35,415 nucleotides of DNA, from NCBI GenBank assembly GCA_016931035.1, contig JAFGFN010000169.1, forward strand, positions 1 to 35,415, written 5' to 3'. The stretch is from Candidatus Sumerlaeota bacterium (lineage in GTDB: Bacteria; Sumerlaeota; Sumerlaeia; UBA8349). The notes under the pieces were generated by a model. The model was not told the DNA's origin. It saw only the letters and a program-made list of their open reading frames with translations, and did no database searches. Below, piece by piece: positions 8,068-15,610 of this stretch; positions within the stretch are counted from its first letter, which is position 1, and every line of letters begins with the position of its first letter. A program made the position numbers and the translations under genes.

Positions 8068-9543
8068 ATGGCCGCCAGAGAAGACAAACAACACCGCGCC
8101 GTCCTGCGCCGCATCGCCCGCCAGGCGATGATCGAGAGAGACCTTCTTCCCGATTTCTCGCCCGAGGCCCTCGCCGAACTCGATCGAATCTCCGGACCCG
8201 CCCAACCCGCCGACGAATCGAAGCGAGATCTCAGAAACCTCCTCTGGTGCTCGATCGACAACGATACGTCGCGCGATCTCGACCAGCTGACCGTCGCCGA
8301 GGCCCTGCCCGAGGGCGCCACAAGAGTCCTGGTCGCCATCGCCGACGTGGACGCCCTCGTCAAGAAGGACTCTCCCCTCGACGAACACGCCCGCCAGAAC
8401 ACCACGTCGGTCTACACCGCCGCCGAGATGTTTCCGATGCTGCCCGAGCGACTCTCGACCGACTTCACGTCGCTCAATCGAGAATCCGACCGCCTTGTCA
8501 TGGTCGCCGAGATGATCGTCGGTCCCGACGGCTCGATCGAGGAAGCGGACGTCTACGACGCAATCGTCCGCAATCGCGCCAAACTCGCTTACAACAGCGT
8601 CGCCGCCTGGCTCGACGGCGAGGGACCGATGCCCGAGCCGATCGGCGCCGTCGAGGGGCTCGACGAGAACCTCCGGCTCCAGGACCGCGCGGCCCAGAAA
8701 ATGAAGGCCCTCCGACGCAGCCACGGCGCGCTCGGTCTCGAGTCGCTGGAAACGCGGCCGGTGTTCGACGGAGACGAGATCAAGGACTTGAAACACGACG
8801 ATCGGAATCGCGCGAGGGACATCATCGAGGACTTCATGATCGCCGCCAACGGCGTCGCGGCCCGCTACCTGGGCGCACAGAGGTTCCCCTCGCTGCGCCG
8901 CGTGGTTCGCACGCCCAGACGCTGGGAACGGATCGTCGAGGTCGCCTCGGAAAGAGGCTTCAAACTCCCCCACGACCCCGATTCCAGGGCGCTGGAGGAA
9001 TTCCTGACGCTGGCCAAGGCCGACGATCCTTTGCGCTTTCCCGATCTCTCCCTCGTCGTCATCAAACTCCTCGGCCCCGGCGAATACGTCGCCACTCTGC
9101 CCGGAGAGGCCGCGCCGGGGCACTTCGGTCTCGCCGTCGGAGACTATGCCCACTCCACCGCACCCAACCGCCGCTTCCCCGACCTGATCTCGCAGCGACT
9201 CCTCAAGGCGGCGACCGCCGGAGACTCTGTCCCCTATGCGGACGACGGATTGCGGGAATTGGCGCACCACTGCACCGCGCAAGAGAACGCGGCGAAGAAG
9301 GTCGAGCGCCAGGTTGCGAAGTCGGCGGCCGCGCTTCTTCTCGAATCGAGAATCGGCGAACGGTTCGACGCCGTTGTCACCGGCGCCTCGTACAAGGGCA
9401 CGTGGGTGCGCATCTTCCATCCGCCCGTGGAAGGGAAACTCGTGAGCGGCGTCGCCGGCATGGACGTCGGACACAAACTCCACGTGCAACTCGTCCACAC
9501 CGACGTCGAACGCGGCTTTATCGACTTCAAGAGGGTGGGCTAG
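8068..9543 (+). CDS. RNase II/R-family exoribonuclease (RNB domain)
   Basis: 491 residues. The RNB catalytic motif is SIDNDTSRDLDQ (residues 62-73): D64, D70 and D72 match D201, D207 and D209 of E. coli RNase II, while the fourth acidic position is Q73. The same replacement occurs in many compact actinobacterial-type RNB proteins. HSTAPNRRFPDLISQR further on is the conserved RNA-clamping segment. There is little N-terminal cold-shock domain, and the last 60 residues look like a reduced S1/OB fold, so the protein is shorter than classic RNase R (about 800). It should degrade RNA 3' to 5' in the cytoplasm. The ATG at 8068 follows GGAGGA closely; an upstream ATG at 8005 lacks a ribosome-binding site. 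Confidence 0.88.
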   Translation: MAAREDKQHRAVLRRIARQAMIERDLLPDFSPEALAELDRISGPAQPADESKRDLRNLLWCSIDNDTSRDLDQLTVAEALPEGATRVLVAIADVDALVKKDSPLDEHARQNTTSVYTAAEMFPMLPERLSTDFTSLNRESDRLVMVAEMIVGPDGSIEEADVYDAIVRNRAKLAYNSVAAWLDGEGPMPEPIGAVEGLDENLRLQDRAAQKMKALRRSHGALGLESLETRPVFDGDEIKDLKHDDRNRARDIIEDFMIAANGVAARYLGAQRFPSLRRVVRTPRRWERIVEVASERGFKLPHDPDSRALEEFLTLAKADDPLRFPDLSLVVIKLLGPGEYVATLPGEAAPGHFGLAVGDYAHSTAPNRRFPDLISQRLLKAATAGDSVPYADDGLRELAHHCTAQENAAKKVERQVAKSAAALLLESRIGERFDAVVTGASYKGTWVRIFHPPVEGKLVSGVAGMDVGHKLHVQLVHTDVERGFIDFKRVG

Positions 9544-9569
9544 GTCTCGGAAGATCCCGATTCTCTCGC

Positions 9570-9581
9570 GCGGCGCGCCGC
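9570..9581. other. GC palindrome between convergent genes
   Basis: GCGGCGCGCCGC is a perfect 12-base palindrome in the 54-base gap between the convergent RNase and hflX stops. It may contribute to two-way termination, but there is no U tract and no loop. Confidence 0.25.
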
Positions 9582-9597
9582 CCGTCGGCGTCGGCTT

Positions 9598-10920
9598 TCA
9601 CGCTTCTTCGTTTTCGTCGGGCATTCTCTCCGCCCGAAACGGTTCGATGACGCCTTCGAGTTGGGGCGCGAGGCGGACGCGCAGGAGCTTGCCTTCGGCC
9701 GTGTCGCGACCCGCGAGCACCTGACCCTCGCGATGAAGGCGCGAGACGAGATCGTATCGGTCGTATGGAATCCGTACGATCGCCACGCGTCCGAGCGCCA
9801 GGATCAAGCGCTCGATCTCCCCGAGAAGTCCCTCGATCCCGCGCCCGGCGAGCGCCGAGATCGTCACGGCGGGAGGACGGTTCAGGGTGAGAGCGTTGAC
9901 CAGAACGGGATCGTCGATGAGATCGGTCTTGTTCCACGCGGTCAGTCGAGGCGTCGCGTCGGCCCCGAGTTCGCGCAGAATCTCGTCGGTCGAAGAAATC
10001 TCCGCCGCCCGACGGTGCGAGGTCGAATCCACCACGTGCACGATCAGGTCGGCGTACGTGATCTCCTCGAGCGTCGCGCGGAACGCGGCGACCAGCGTCG
10101 GCGGGAGTTTGCTCACGAAGCCGACCGTGTCGATCAATCCCGTCTGCAAGCCGCTCGGAAGCGAGAGAGTGCGCACCGTCGTGTCGAGGGTCGAGAACAG
10201 CCGGTCCTCGGTCAAGACGCCCGCATCGGTCAGACGGTTGAGAAGCGTCGATTTCCCCGCGTTCGTGTAGCCGACCAGTCCCACCATCGGAAGGCCCGAT
10301 CGCAATCGCTTGCGCCGTTGAATCTCGCGATGTTGGGCGATTTCCTTGAGAGTCTTTTCGAGCCGCCCGACGCGCTCGCGAACGCGCCGCCGGTCCACCT
10401 CGAGCTGGGTTTCGCCCGGTCCGCGCGTGGCAATGCCGCCCGAGGCGCCGACGCCGCCCATGCGCGCCGTGGCGATCGACGCGCCCACGAGGCGCGGCAT
10501 GCGATAGCGCAGCTGCGCGATCTCGACCTGGGTCATGCTCTCGCGCGTCTTGGCGTGTTGGGCGAAAATGTCGAGAATCACCTCGGTACGCGTCACCACG
10601 CGCCGCCCGAACGCCTTTTCCAGGTTGCGCTGCTGGACGGGCGACAATTCGCAATCGAACGCGACCAAGTCGACGTCCGCCGCGTCGGCCCAGGCGGCCA
10701 CGTCCTCGGCGTGTCCCTTGGAGAGCAGCGTCGCGGGATTCGGATCGCGCAGGCGCACGAGACGCGTGTCCTCCACCTCCGCACCGGCGCTCGTCGCGAG
10801 GCGCTCGAGCTCTTCGAGCGAGGCGCGGGCGTCGATCGCCGTCTCGTTTTCGCGTTGGAGACCGACGAGCAGAGCGCGTTCGGGCGCGAGTCGCGCGGCT
10901 TGGTCGATGGGCTCCTTCAT
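9598..10920 (-). CDS. hflX: Ribosome-associated GTPase HflX
   Basis: 440 residues. The N-terminal HflX domain has LSKGHAEDVAAW (near 66-77) and the glycine-rich linker GGIATRGPGETQLEVDRR (161-178). A TRAFAC GTPase domain follows: G1 GYTNAGKST (217-225), G3 DTVGF (264-268), G4 NKTD (330-333) and G5-like SALAGRG. HflX splits stalled or hibernating 70S ribosomes, mainly under heat stress. The ATG at 10920 overlaps the upstream radical SAM stop as ATGA, indicating translational coupling; longer in-frame starts lie inside that gene. Last gene of a three-gene minus-strand unit. Confidence 0.95.
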   Translation of the reverse strand: MKEPIDQAARLAPERALLVGLQRENETAIDARASLEELERLATSAGAEVEDTRLVRLRDPNPATLLSKGHAEDVAAWADAADVDLVAFDCELSPVQQRNLEKAFGRRVVTRTEVILDIFAQHAKTRESMTQVEIAQLRYRMPRLVGASIATARMGGVGASGGIATRGPGETQLEVDRRRVRERVGRLEKTLKEIAQHREIQRRKRLRSGLPMVGLVGYTNAGKSTLLNRLTDAGVLTEDRLFSTLDTTVRTLSLPSGLQTGLIDTVGFVSKLPPTLVAAFRATLEEITYADLIVHVVDSTSHRRAAEISSTDEILRELGADATPRLTAWNKTDLIDDPVLVNALTLNRPPAVTISALAGRGIEGLLGEIERLILALGRVAIVRIPYDRYDLVSRLHREGQVLAGRDTAEGKLLRVRLAPQLEGVIEPFRAERMPDENEEA

Positions 10921-12299
10921 TCCGGCAGTTCCCCGGTCTTGGAGAGAATCCGGAAATGACTCTCGGGATCGTTGACGCCGCGATACGCATACATCATACA
11001 GTTGACGCAGAACTTCGACGGCCGATCGCTCGACAGACTGCGGCGGTACGCGCGATACTTCGCCCCGTTCCAGATCGCGGCGAAGCTCGTTTCTTCCTTC
11101 AGATCGCCAAGCTGCGCGTACTCGGTGGAGCACGGGACCACCTTTCCCTCGCAGTTGAAATTCGCGTACTCCCACGGCTCGCGGCACTTGCGATAACCTT
11201 GCCCGTCGCCGACCGAAGACGCGGACTCGCCGCCGCTCGCCATCGACGCCGGGTCGAACTCCGGCGGACCATGGAACGCGATGCCGAACTCCGCGGCCAG
11301 GTCGCGCGCCTCGGACATGAAACGGTTCGAGGTCTCGGGATCGTAGTAGAGCGACTCGTTGCGCATCCCTTCGTCGTAAACGATCAGATAGGAGAGGTAG
11401 ACGCCCACCGCGCCCAGGTCGCGCGCGAGCCGGACGTAGTCGGGCAATTCGGCAATGTTGCGGCGCATCGCGGCGAACGCCAGACTCAGATCGGGCGGTT
11501 TCCGGCCCAACTCGGCTGCGATCGCGCTCAGCCGTCGGATATTGTCCAAGATCCGGTCAAACCCGTCCACCCCGCGCACTGCCCGGTAGGTTTCGGGCGT
11601 CGAGGCGTCGATCGAGATCCAAAGATCGCTCAATTCCTTCTCGACGAGGAATCGCGCCAGATCGTCGTCGATCAGAAGGCCGTTCGAGATGATCCGCGTC
11701 GTGAGACCGGGACGCGAGACTCGTTCGAAGAAGGCCCGGAAGTCGCGATGCAGAAACGTTTCGCCGAACCCGACGAGCGAGGCCCGTTCGACGTAGCGCA
11801 GCACCGGCTCGATCTCCTCCATCCGGTCCAGATCGAGAAAGACCGGCGTCAGAACGTCGAGCGAAGCCTGCGGACACATGCGGCAGCGCAGATTGCACGC
11901 GCTCGTGAGCTCGATATAGATCCGATACGGAAACCCCTTGACCCGCTCGACCCGTTGGTCGGCTTCGTACTCGACGATCTTGCGGTTGATCGCCCGGACG
12001 CGGTACGGATCGGGTTCGGATTCGAGATACCCGTGGATCGCGTCTTCGAGACGACGGTCGAGCGCGTGCCACGCGAGGGCAACGGGGCGTTTGTCACTCG
12101 TCGGATCCCCCGGACGAATCGTCTCGAACGCGATGCGAACGGCCTTGTAGAACGTGATGAAGCGATACGGATTGCGGCGCAGCCAGGGCCGCGCAAGCTC
12201 CAACGCCCCCCCGACCGCCGCGAGGGCAAGTCGATCGAGCACCGGAAGGGAAAGGCCAACCGAGAGGAGAAAACGGAGCAGTCTCTTGAGAAGGGCCAT
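10917..12299 (-). CDS. Radical SAM/SPASM-type protein
   Basis: 460 residues. The N-terminal 120 are unusual: a hydrophobic, basic helix-rich start (MALLKRLLRFLLSVGL) suggests membrane association. The radical SAM motif is C135-x3-C139-x2-C142 (TSACNLRCRMC). Conserved elements GFGETFLHRDF and DLWISIDAST follow. The C-terminal cysteines in YRKCREPW, KVVPCSTEY and KFCVNCMM look like a SPASM/twitch auxiliary-cluster region, as in enzymes modifying peptides or carbohydrates. The substrate is unknown. The start at 12299 shares one base with the upstream stop (TGATG); an ATG at 12308 is an alternative. The stop overlaps the hflX start (ATGA), so the genes are coupled. Confidence 0.87.
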   Translation of the reverse strand: MALLKRLLRFLLSVGLSLPVLDRLALAAVGGALELARPWLRRNPYRFITFYKAVRIAFETIRPGDPTSDKRPVALAWHALDRRLEDAIHGYLESEPDPYRVRAINRKIVEYEADQRVERVKGFPYRIYIELTSACNLRCRMCPQASLDVLTPVFLDLDRMEEIEPVLRYVERASLVGFGETFLHRDFRAFFERVSRPGLTTRIISNGLLIDDDLARFLVEKELSDLWISIDASTPETYRAVRGVDGFDRILDNIRRLSAIAAELGRKPPDLSLAFAAMRRNIAELPDYVRLARDLGAVGVYLSYLIVYDEGMRNESLYYDPETSNRFMSEARDLAAEFGIAFHGPPEFDPASMASGGESASSVGDGQGYRKCREPWEYANFNCEGKVVPCSTEYAQLGDLKEETSFAAIWNGAKYRAYRRSLSSDRPSKFCVNCMMYAYRGVNDPESHFRILSKTGELPE

Positions 12300-12799
12300 C
12301 ACGGACATTTCCCATCCACGTTGCATTCGGTCTTCTTCATCGCATCTCGGTCCCGCACGCATCTCCGAAAAAGGAAACCAGACAAGAAGAGGAAGACGAG
12401 CGGGGAAAGAAGAAACACAAGCGCCATGAAGATCGTGTCGCTTAGAGAGAAACGTTGGAGGATCAGCTTGGGGCCAACGGTGGTAAGGAGAACGAACACA
12501 AACCAGCCAAACAAGAGCGCCATGACGAGATTCGTGACCGAACCAAGCAAAAGGCAAAGAAGATCGACGCGTTTCCTGGAGTGAGGATTCAGCCGGCGTC
12601 GGTCGATATACTCCCCGAGCAGACCGAGGACCGCAAGACCTCCCGGAATCGGAAGCAGCCAGGGATTCCTTCGGCAGTACTCGGCATAGTCGTTCGAGGC
12701 GAACTCCCAGACGCACCATGCGATGACCCCTGCAACAAAAAGAGGCGCGCCCCAGGAGCCCTTGGTTCCGCCATGGCGAACGGGTGTTCGATTGGCCAC
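12299..12799 (-). CDS. Small polytopic membrane protein, function unknown
   Basis: 166 residues with about four hydrophobic spans: APLFVAGVIAWCVWEFA, LLPIPGGLAVLGLLGEYI, a long segment with LVMALLFGWFVFVLLTTVG, and a final span with FLLSPLVFLFLSGFLF. Loops are basic and the tail is Cys/Lys-rich. No family is recognised. The start is GTG at 12799 with a purine-rich leader and no in-frame ATG near the N-terminus. It heads the coupled run with the radical SAM gene (TGATG overlap) and hflX, so it may anchor or serve the radical SAM enzyme, though this is inference. Confidence 0.72.
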   Translation of the reverse strand: MANRTPVRHGGTKGSWGAPLFVAGVIAWCVWEFASNDYAEYCRRNPWLLPIPGGLAVLGLLGEYIDRRRLNPHSRKRVDLLCLLLGSVTNLVMALLFGWFVFVLLTTVGPKLILQRFSLSDTIFMALVFLLSPLVFLFLSGFLFRRCVRDRDAMKKTECNVDGKCP

Positions 12800-12849
12800 G
12801 TTCTTCTTCTCTCTTTGGTGTGATTCTCTCGAGGCGTTCTCGCCCGACC

Positions 12850-13239
12850 TCAGGCGGTCGACAACTTGGCGTAGTTGCCGATCGCATCGAAATCCCTGTC
12901 GTTATGGAGGAGTTGGACGCCGTGCCCGATGGCAACCGAGGCGATCATGCAGTCGAGCGGCTTCCGGATTGTGGCTCCTCTCTTGCGGAGAGAGCGGTAC
13001 AGGGCGGCGGACCGAAGGAACGTATCTCGCGTCATCGGCAGATAGACGAGGGACTCGAAGTACTTCTTGGTCCTGCGGTGTTCCTGGTCCGATCGAATGC
13101 CTTGAAGGACTTCGGCCAACACGATGCCACATATGCAGATGTCTTTCCCCTCCGACAAGAACGCAGCCAACCGCTCGACGTGCGCCGCGTTGCGCCCGGC
13201 GAAGAAATCGATCCATACGCTCGTATCGACGAGGATCAT
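12850..13239 (-). CDS. vapC: VapC-type PIN-domain toxin ribonuclease
   Basis: 129 residues, standard size. The PIN acidic residues are in place: D5 (ILVDTSVWIDFF), E43 (LAEVLQGI), D96 (KPLDCMIA) and D114/D117 (LLHNDRDFDAI). VapC toxins are Mg-dependent endoribonucleases, often cutting tRNA or rRNA, held inactive by VapB. The ATG overlaps the vapB stop by four bases (ATGA). The product is complete, with no sign of decay. The next minus-strand gene starts 50 bases downstream, so read-through into that unit is possible. Confidence 0.93.
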   Translation of the reverse strand: MILVDTSVWIDFFAGRNAAHVERLAAFLSEGKDICICGIVLAEVLQGIRSDQEHRRTKKYFESLVYLPMTRDTFLRSAALYRSLRKRGATIRKPLDCMIASVAIGHGVQLLHNDRDFDAIGNYAKLSTA

Positions 13240-13439
13240 CCGAGACGATCCTTCCGCCATGCGGCCAGATCGCCGTCCCAATGGACGGCCCCCTTCAGGG
13301 CGAGAATCTTCTTCTGTCCTTCCCGCCGCAGGAGTTCGCGCAGCGCGTGGTCGATCACGGCGCGCCGCGTCTTGATACCCGTCCTTTTGCGGCACTGATC
13401 GACCAGTCCTTCATCCAGCACAACGTTCGTTCTGATCAT
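13236..13439 (-). CDS. vapB: VapB-type antitoxin
   Basis: 67 residues. The N-terminal half, IRTNVVLDEGLVDQCRKRTG then IKTRRAVIDHALREL, is the ribbon-helix-helix-like DNA-binding segment of the VapB family. The C-terminal half, KKILALKGAVHWDGDLAAW, is the toxin-binding tail. AGGAGG lies just upstream of the ATG. The perfect inverted repeat overlapping its predicted promoter fits autoregulation by the VapBC complex. Confidence 0.92.
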   Translation of the reverse strand: MIRTNVVLDEGLVDQCRKRTGIKTRRAVIDHALRELLRREGQKKILALKGAVHWDGDLAAWRKDRLG

Positions 13440-13457
13440 ACGTTCGGCCTCCTCTAT

Positions 13458-13491
13458 CCATACACATCATGCGCCCAAACAATGTGTATGG
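13458..13491 (-). promoter_or_regulatory. vapBC operator and promoter
   Basis: Perfect 10-base inverted repeat CCATACACAT (13458-13467) / ATGTGTATGG (13482-13491) with a 14-base spacer. The arms are about 24 bases apart centre to centre, so a dimer or tetramer would contact one face of the helix. On the minus strand TTGCCA, a 17-base spacer and CATGAT form a plausible sigma70 promoter overlapping the repeat, 20-55 bases upstream of vapB. This is the expected layout for conditional cooperativity. Confidence 0.75.
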
Positions 13492-13628
13492 CAAGGCCTA
13501 TCTGGGACAGCGCGTCGGAAATGTCGCCTTGCCGCGTCTCCAGCCGGCTCAGACTCGGGCCCAAGAAGAGAACCCGGCTCGGCAAGACCGTGCTCGCCGG
13601 GCCGGGATCGAAGAATCGAGAAACCGTT

Positions 13629-13645
13629 CTCGCCGCGAGGGCGAG
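13629..13645 (-). terminator. Hairpin directly after the ferredoxin stop
   Basis: CTCGCC/GGCGAG stem with a 5-base loop, one base past the ferredoxin stop on the minus strand. No U tract follows, so it is a weak terminator candidate. The stretch from here to the vapBC operator (13492-13628) shows no gene. Confidence 0.35.
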
Positions 13646-13646
13646 A

Positions 13647-13823
13647 TTACTCCATCGAGATCGCCTCCGCCGAGCACGCCGACTCGCAAGCGGCGCAATC
13701 CACGCACTCGTCGGCCTTGATCTGCGGAACGACGCCTTCTCCTCCTACGATGCACTCGACCGGACAGGTGCTCACGCAATCCTGACACTTGGTGCACTTG
13801 TCGGGGTTGATAACCGCTGCCAT
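13647..13823 (-). CDS. 2[4Fe-4S] ferredoxin
   Basis: 58 residues with two clostridial-type cluster motifs: C10-x2-C13-x2-C16-x3-C20-P and C40-x2-C43-x2-C46-x3-C50. An extra cysteine, C24, follows the first motif. It is a low-potential electron carrier of the cytoplasm. GGAGGA lies seven bases before the ATG at 13823. The open frame continues upstream but has no cysteine motifs or family similarity. It is transcribed alone, divergent from the flippase gene. It could supply electrons to the two radical SAM enzymes or to the MetV-type domain in this window, but nothing shows this. Confidence 0.94.
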   Translation of the reverse strand: MAAVINPDKCTKCQDCVSTCPVECIVGGEGVVPQIKADECVDCAACESACSAEAISME

Positions 13824-13942
13824 GTACGTTCCTCCAACCTCTGAGATCCGGTCCGGAATGCCCTTCGGACAAACCGAAACCGAGCGATTTTGGCAGCGTC
13901 CGCAAGGAAAATCAACCCCAAAAGGGACGCCGGAGAAAGGGT

Positions 13943-13970
13943 TTGACTGCCGTCGCGGGGGGGCGATAAT
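13943..13970 (+). promoter_or_regulatory. Sigma70-type promoter with a G7 spacer, flippase operon
   Basis: TTGACT (13943-13948), a 16-base spacer, and GATAAT (13965-13970): five of six consensus bases in each box. The spacer includes seven consecutive G (13957-13963). Transcription would start near 13977, giving a leader of about 40 bases to the GTG at 14019. Confidence 0.6.
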
Positions 13971-14018
13971 GAGGCGGACGCGGCCGCCCCGCTGGTATCT
14001 CGCCGCGCAAGGGACTTC

Positions 14019-15539
14019 GTGCCAACCATCGACTACGACGAGTATCTGAGCATCGAGAACCTCGAAGCGGGATTGCGCGAGCGAACCGTGCGCGGGGGCG
14101 TCTACACGATGGCGGCCCAAGGGTGCAAGGTCGTCCTTCAGTTGAGCTCGACGATCCTTCTGGCGCGCCTCCTGGTGCCCGAGGACTTCGGCTTGGTCGT
14201 CATGGTCACCTCCGTGACCGGCATCCTCGACATGCTCAAGGATCTGGGCTTGTCGGTCGCCACGGTCCAACGCCAGAAGCTCAGCCACAAACAGATGAGC
14301 ACGGCGTTCTGGATCAACGCGGGTCTGGGCGCGCTTCTCATGCTTATCGCCATGGCCTGCGCGCCGCTCCTGGCGTGGTTCTACGGCAAGCCGCAACTCG
14401 TCGGCATCGCCGTCGCCCTTTCCCTGACGCAGCTGATCGGCGGCCTGGGAATGCAGCATTGGGCTCTGCTCAAACGCAAGATGCGATTCAAGGCGATCGC
14501 CGGCCTCGAAATCGCCGCCTGGGTCTTCGCCCTGTCGCTCGCGGCCGTTCTGGCGCTCCTCGGCGCGGGCTACTGGGCGCTCGTCGCGATCCATCTGGGT
14601 TACGCCTTCTTTCTGGCCGCGGGCTCGTTCTTTCTCTCGCCCTGGAGGCCGGGACCGCCGGAGCGGGGCGTGGGCGCGCGGTCGCTTCTCGCCTTCGGAA
14701 GCAACGTGATGGGATGGCAGTTCTCGAACTACTTCACGCGCAACACGGACAATCTTCTCATCGGATGGCGTTGGGGGGAGGCGGCGTTGGGTTACTACAC
14801 CAAGGCCTACAACCTCCTGATGATGCCGCTACGCCAGATCAACTACCCGATGGGCGACGTGATGATCCCCGGACTGAGCCGCGCGCAGGACAACCCCCAG
14901 CGCTTCCGCGCCCTGTATCTCGAAGCGCTGTTCTTCATTTCGTTTTTCACTCTGCCGGCGGCGGCGCTCCTCATCATTCTGGCCCAGGAGGTCGTCCTCC
15001 TCGTTCTGGGCGACCAGTGGGTCCCGGCGATTCGGATCTTCCGGCTGCTGGGCATCGCCACGCTGGTCGAGCCGATCGTCCACACGGTCACCTGGCTCTA
15101 TATCTCGCGCGGCCGCGGAGCGGGCCTTCTTCGCTGGAGCGTCTTCTCCACCCTGTGCGCCGTCGCGGCCTACGCCGTCGGCCTGCGTTGGGGCGCGCAC
15201 GGGGTGGCGGCGGCCTACTCCGTCGTCCTGCTCTCGCTCACGGTTCCCGCGCTCTATTTCGCGACGCGCGGGACGGCGATCCGGATGATCGACGTGTTCC
15301 GCAGCCTCGGCCCGATCGCGGGCGGAACGCTTCTGGCGGCGTCCGCCGCTTGGGGGATCCGCACGGTCTGCGCCGCGCACCTTTCGAGCGGGTTGACGTT
15401 GGCCGCGACGCTCGCTACGATGGCCGTCGTGTACGTGACGACGGTTTTCTTCCTGTTCGGCAAGAAAGCCGTGTTTGTCGCCGTGGCTAGGGAGTTTCTG
15501 GCCGGATGGCGCGAGAAAGCCGTCCAGCCGCAATCCTAG
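14019..15539 (+). CDS. Wzx/WzxC-type polysaccharide flippase
   Basis: 506 residues, mostly hydrophobic, with about 12-14 membrane spans typical of the MOP superfamily. The N-terminal segment LRERTVRGGVYT followed by LARLLVPEDFGLVVMV is characteristic of lipopolysaccharide/exopolysaccharide exporters (Polysacc_synt_3 family). FSNYFTRNTDNLLIGW and YYTKAYNLLMMPL are also conserved. It should flip lipid-linked glycan repeats to the periplasm. The GTG at 14019 is chosen because family similarity begins about 20 residues in; the site AAGGGA is close. First gene of a run with glgA, a DUF2723 protein and an O-methyltransferase. Confidence 0.87.
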   Translation: MPTIDYDEYLSIENLEAGLRERTVRGGVYTMAAQGCKVVLQLSSTILLARLLVPEDFGLVVMVTSVTGILDMLKDLGLSVATVQRQKLSHKQMSTAFWINAGLGALLMLIAMACAPLLAWFYGKPQLVGIAVALSLTQLIGGLGMQHWALLKRKMRFKAIAGLEIAAWVFALSLAAVLALLGAGYWALVAIHLGYAFFLAAGSFFLSPWRPGPPERGVGARSLLAFGSNVMGWQFSNYFTRNTDNLLIGWRWGEAALGYYTKAYNLLMMPLRQINYPMGDVMIPGLSRAQDNPQRFRALYLEALFFISFFTLPAAALLIILAQEVVLLVLGDQWVPAIRIFRLLGIATLVEPIVHTVTWLYISRGRGAGLLRWSVFSTLCAVAAYAVGLRWGAHGVAAAYSVVLLSLTVPALYFATRGTAIRMIDVFRSLGPIAGGTLLAASAAWGIRTVCAAHLSSGLTLAATLATMAVVYVTTVFFLFGKKAVFVAVAREFLAGWREKAVQPQS

Positions 15540-15610
15540 GCTCACGGGACGGACCCGTCCGATCGTGTCCGTCCGACGATTCTGTCCGGAATAGTAGGGA
15601 GACAAGACCT

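Noticed and set aside
10917..12935. A 672-residue version of the radical SAM protein
   Set aside because: The extension reads through the upstream membrane protein gene in another frame and lacks similarity.
12850..13439. Larger defence island around VapBC
   Set aside because: Neighbours are housekeeping or unknown membrane/radical SAM genes; no nuclease, helicase or integrase genes accompany the pair.
13647..14594. A 315-residue version of the ferredoxin
   Set aside because: The added N-terminus is antisense to the flippase and low complexity; the 58-residue form has a strong ribosome-binding site and normal length.
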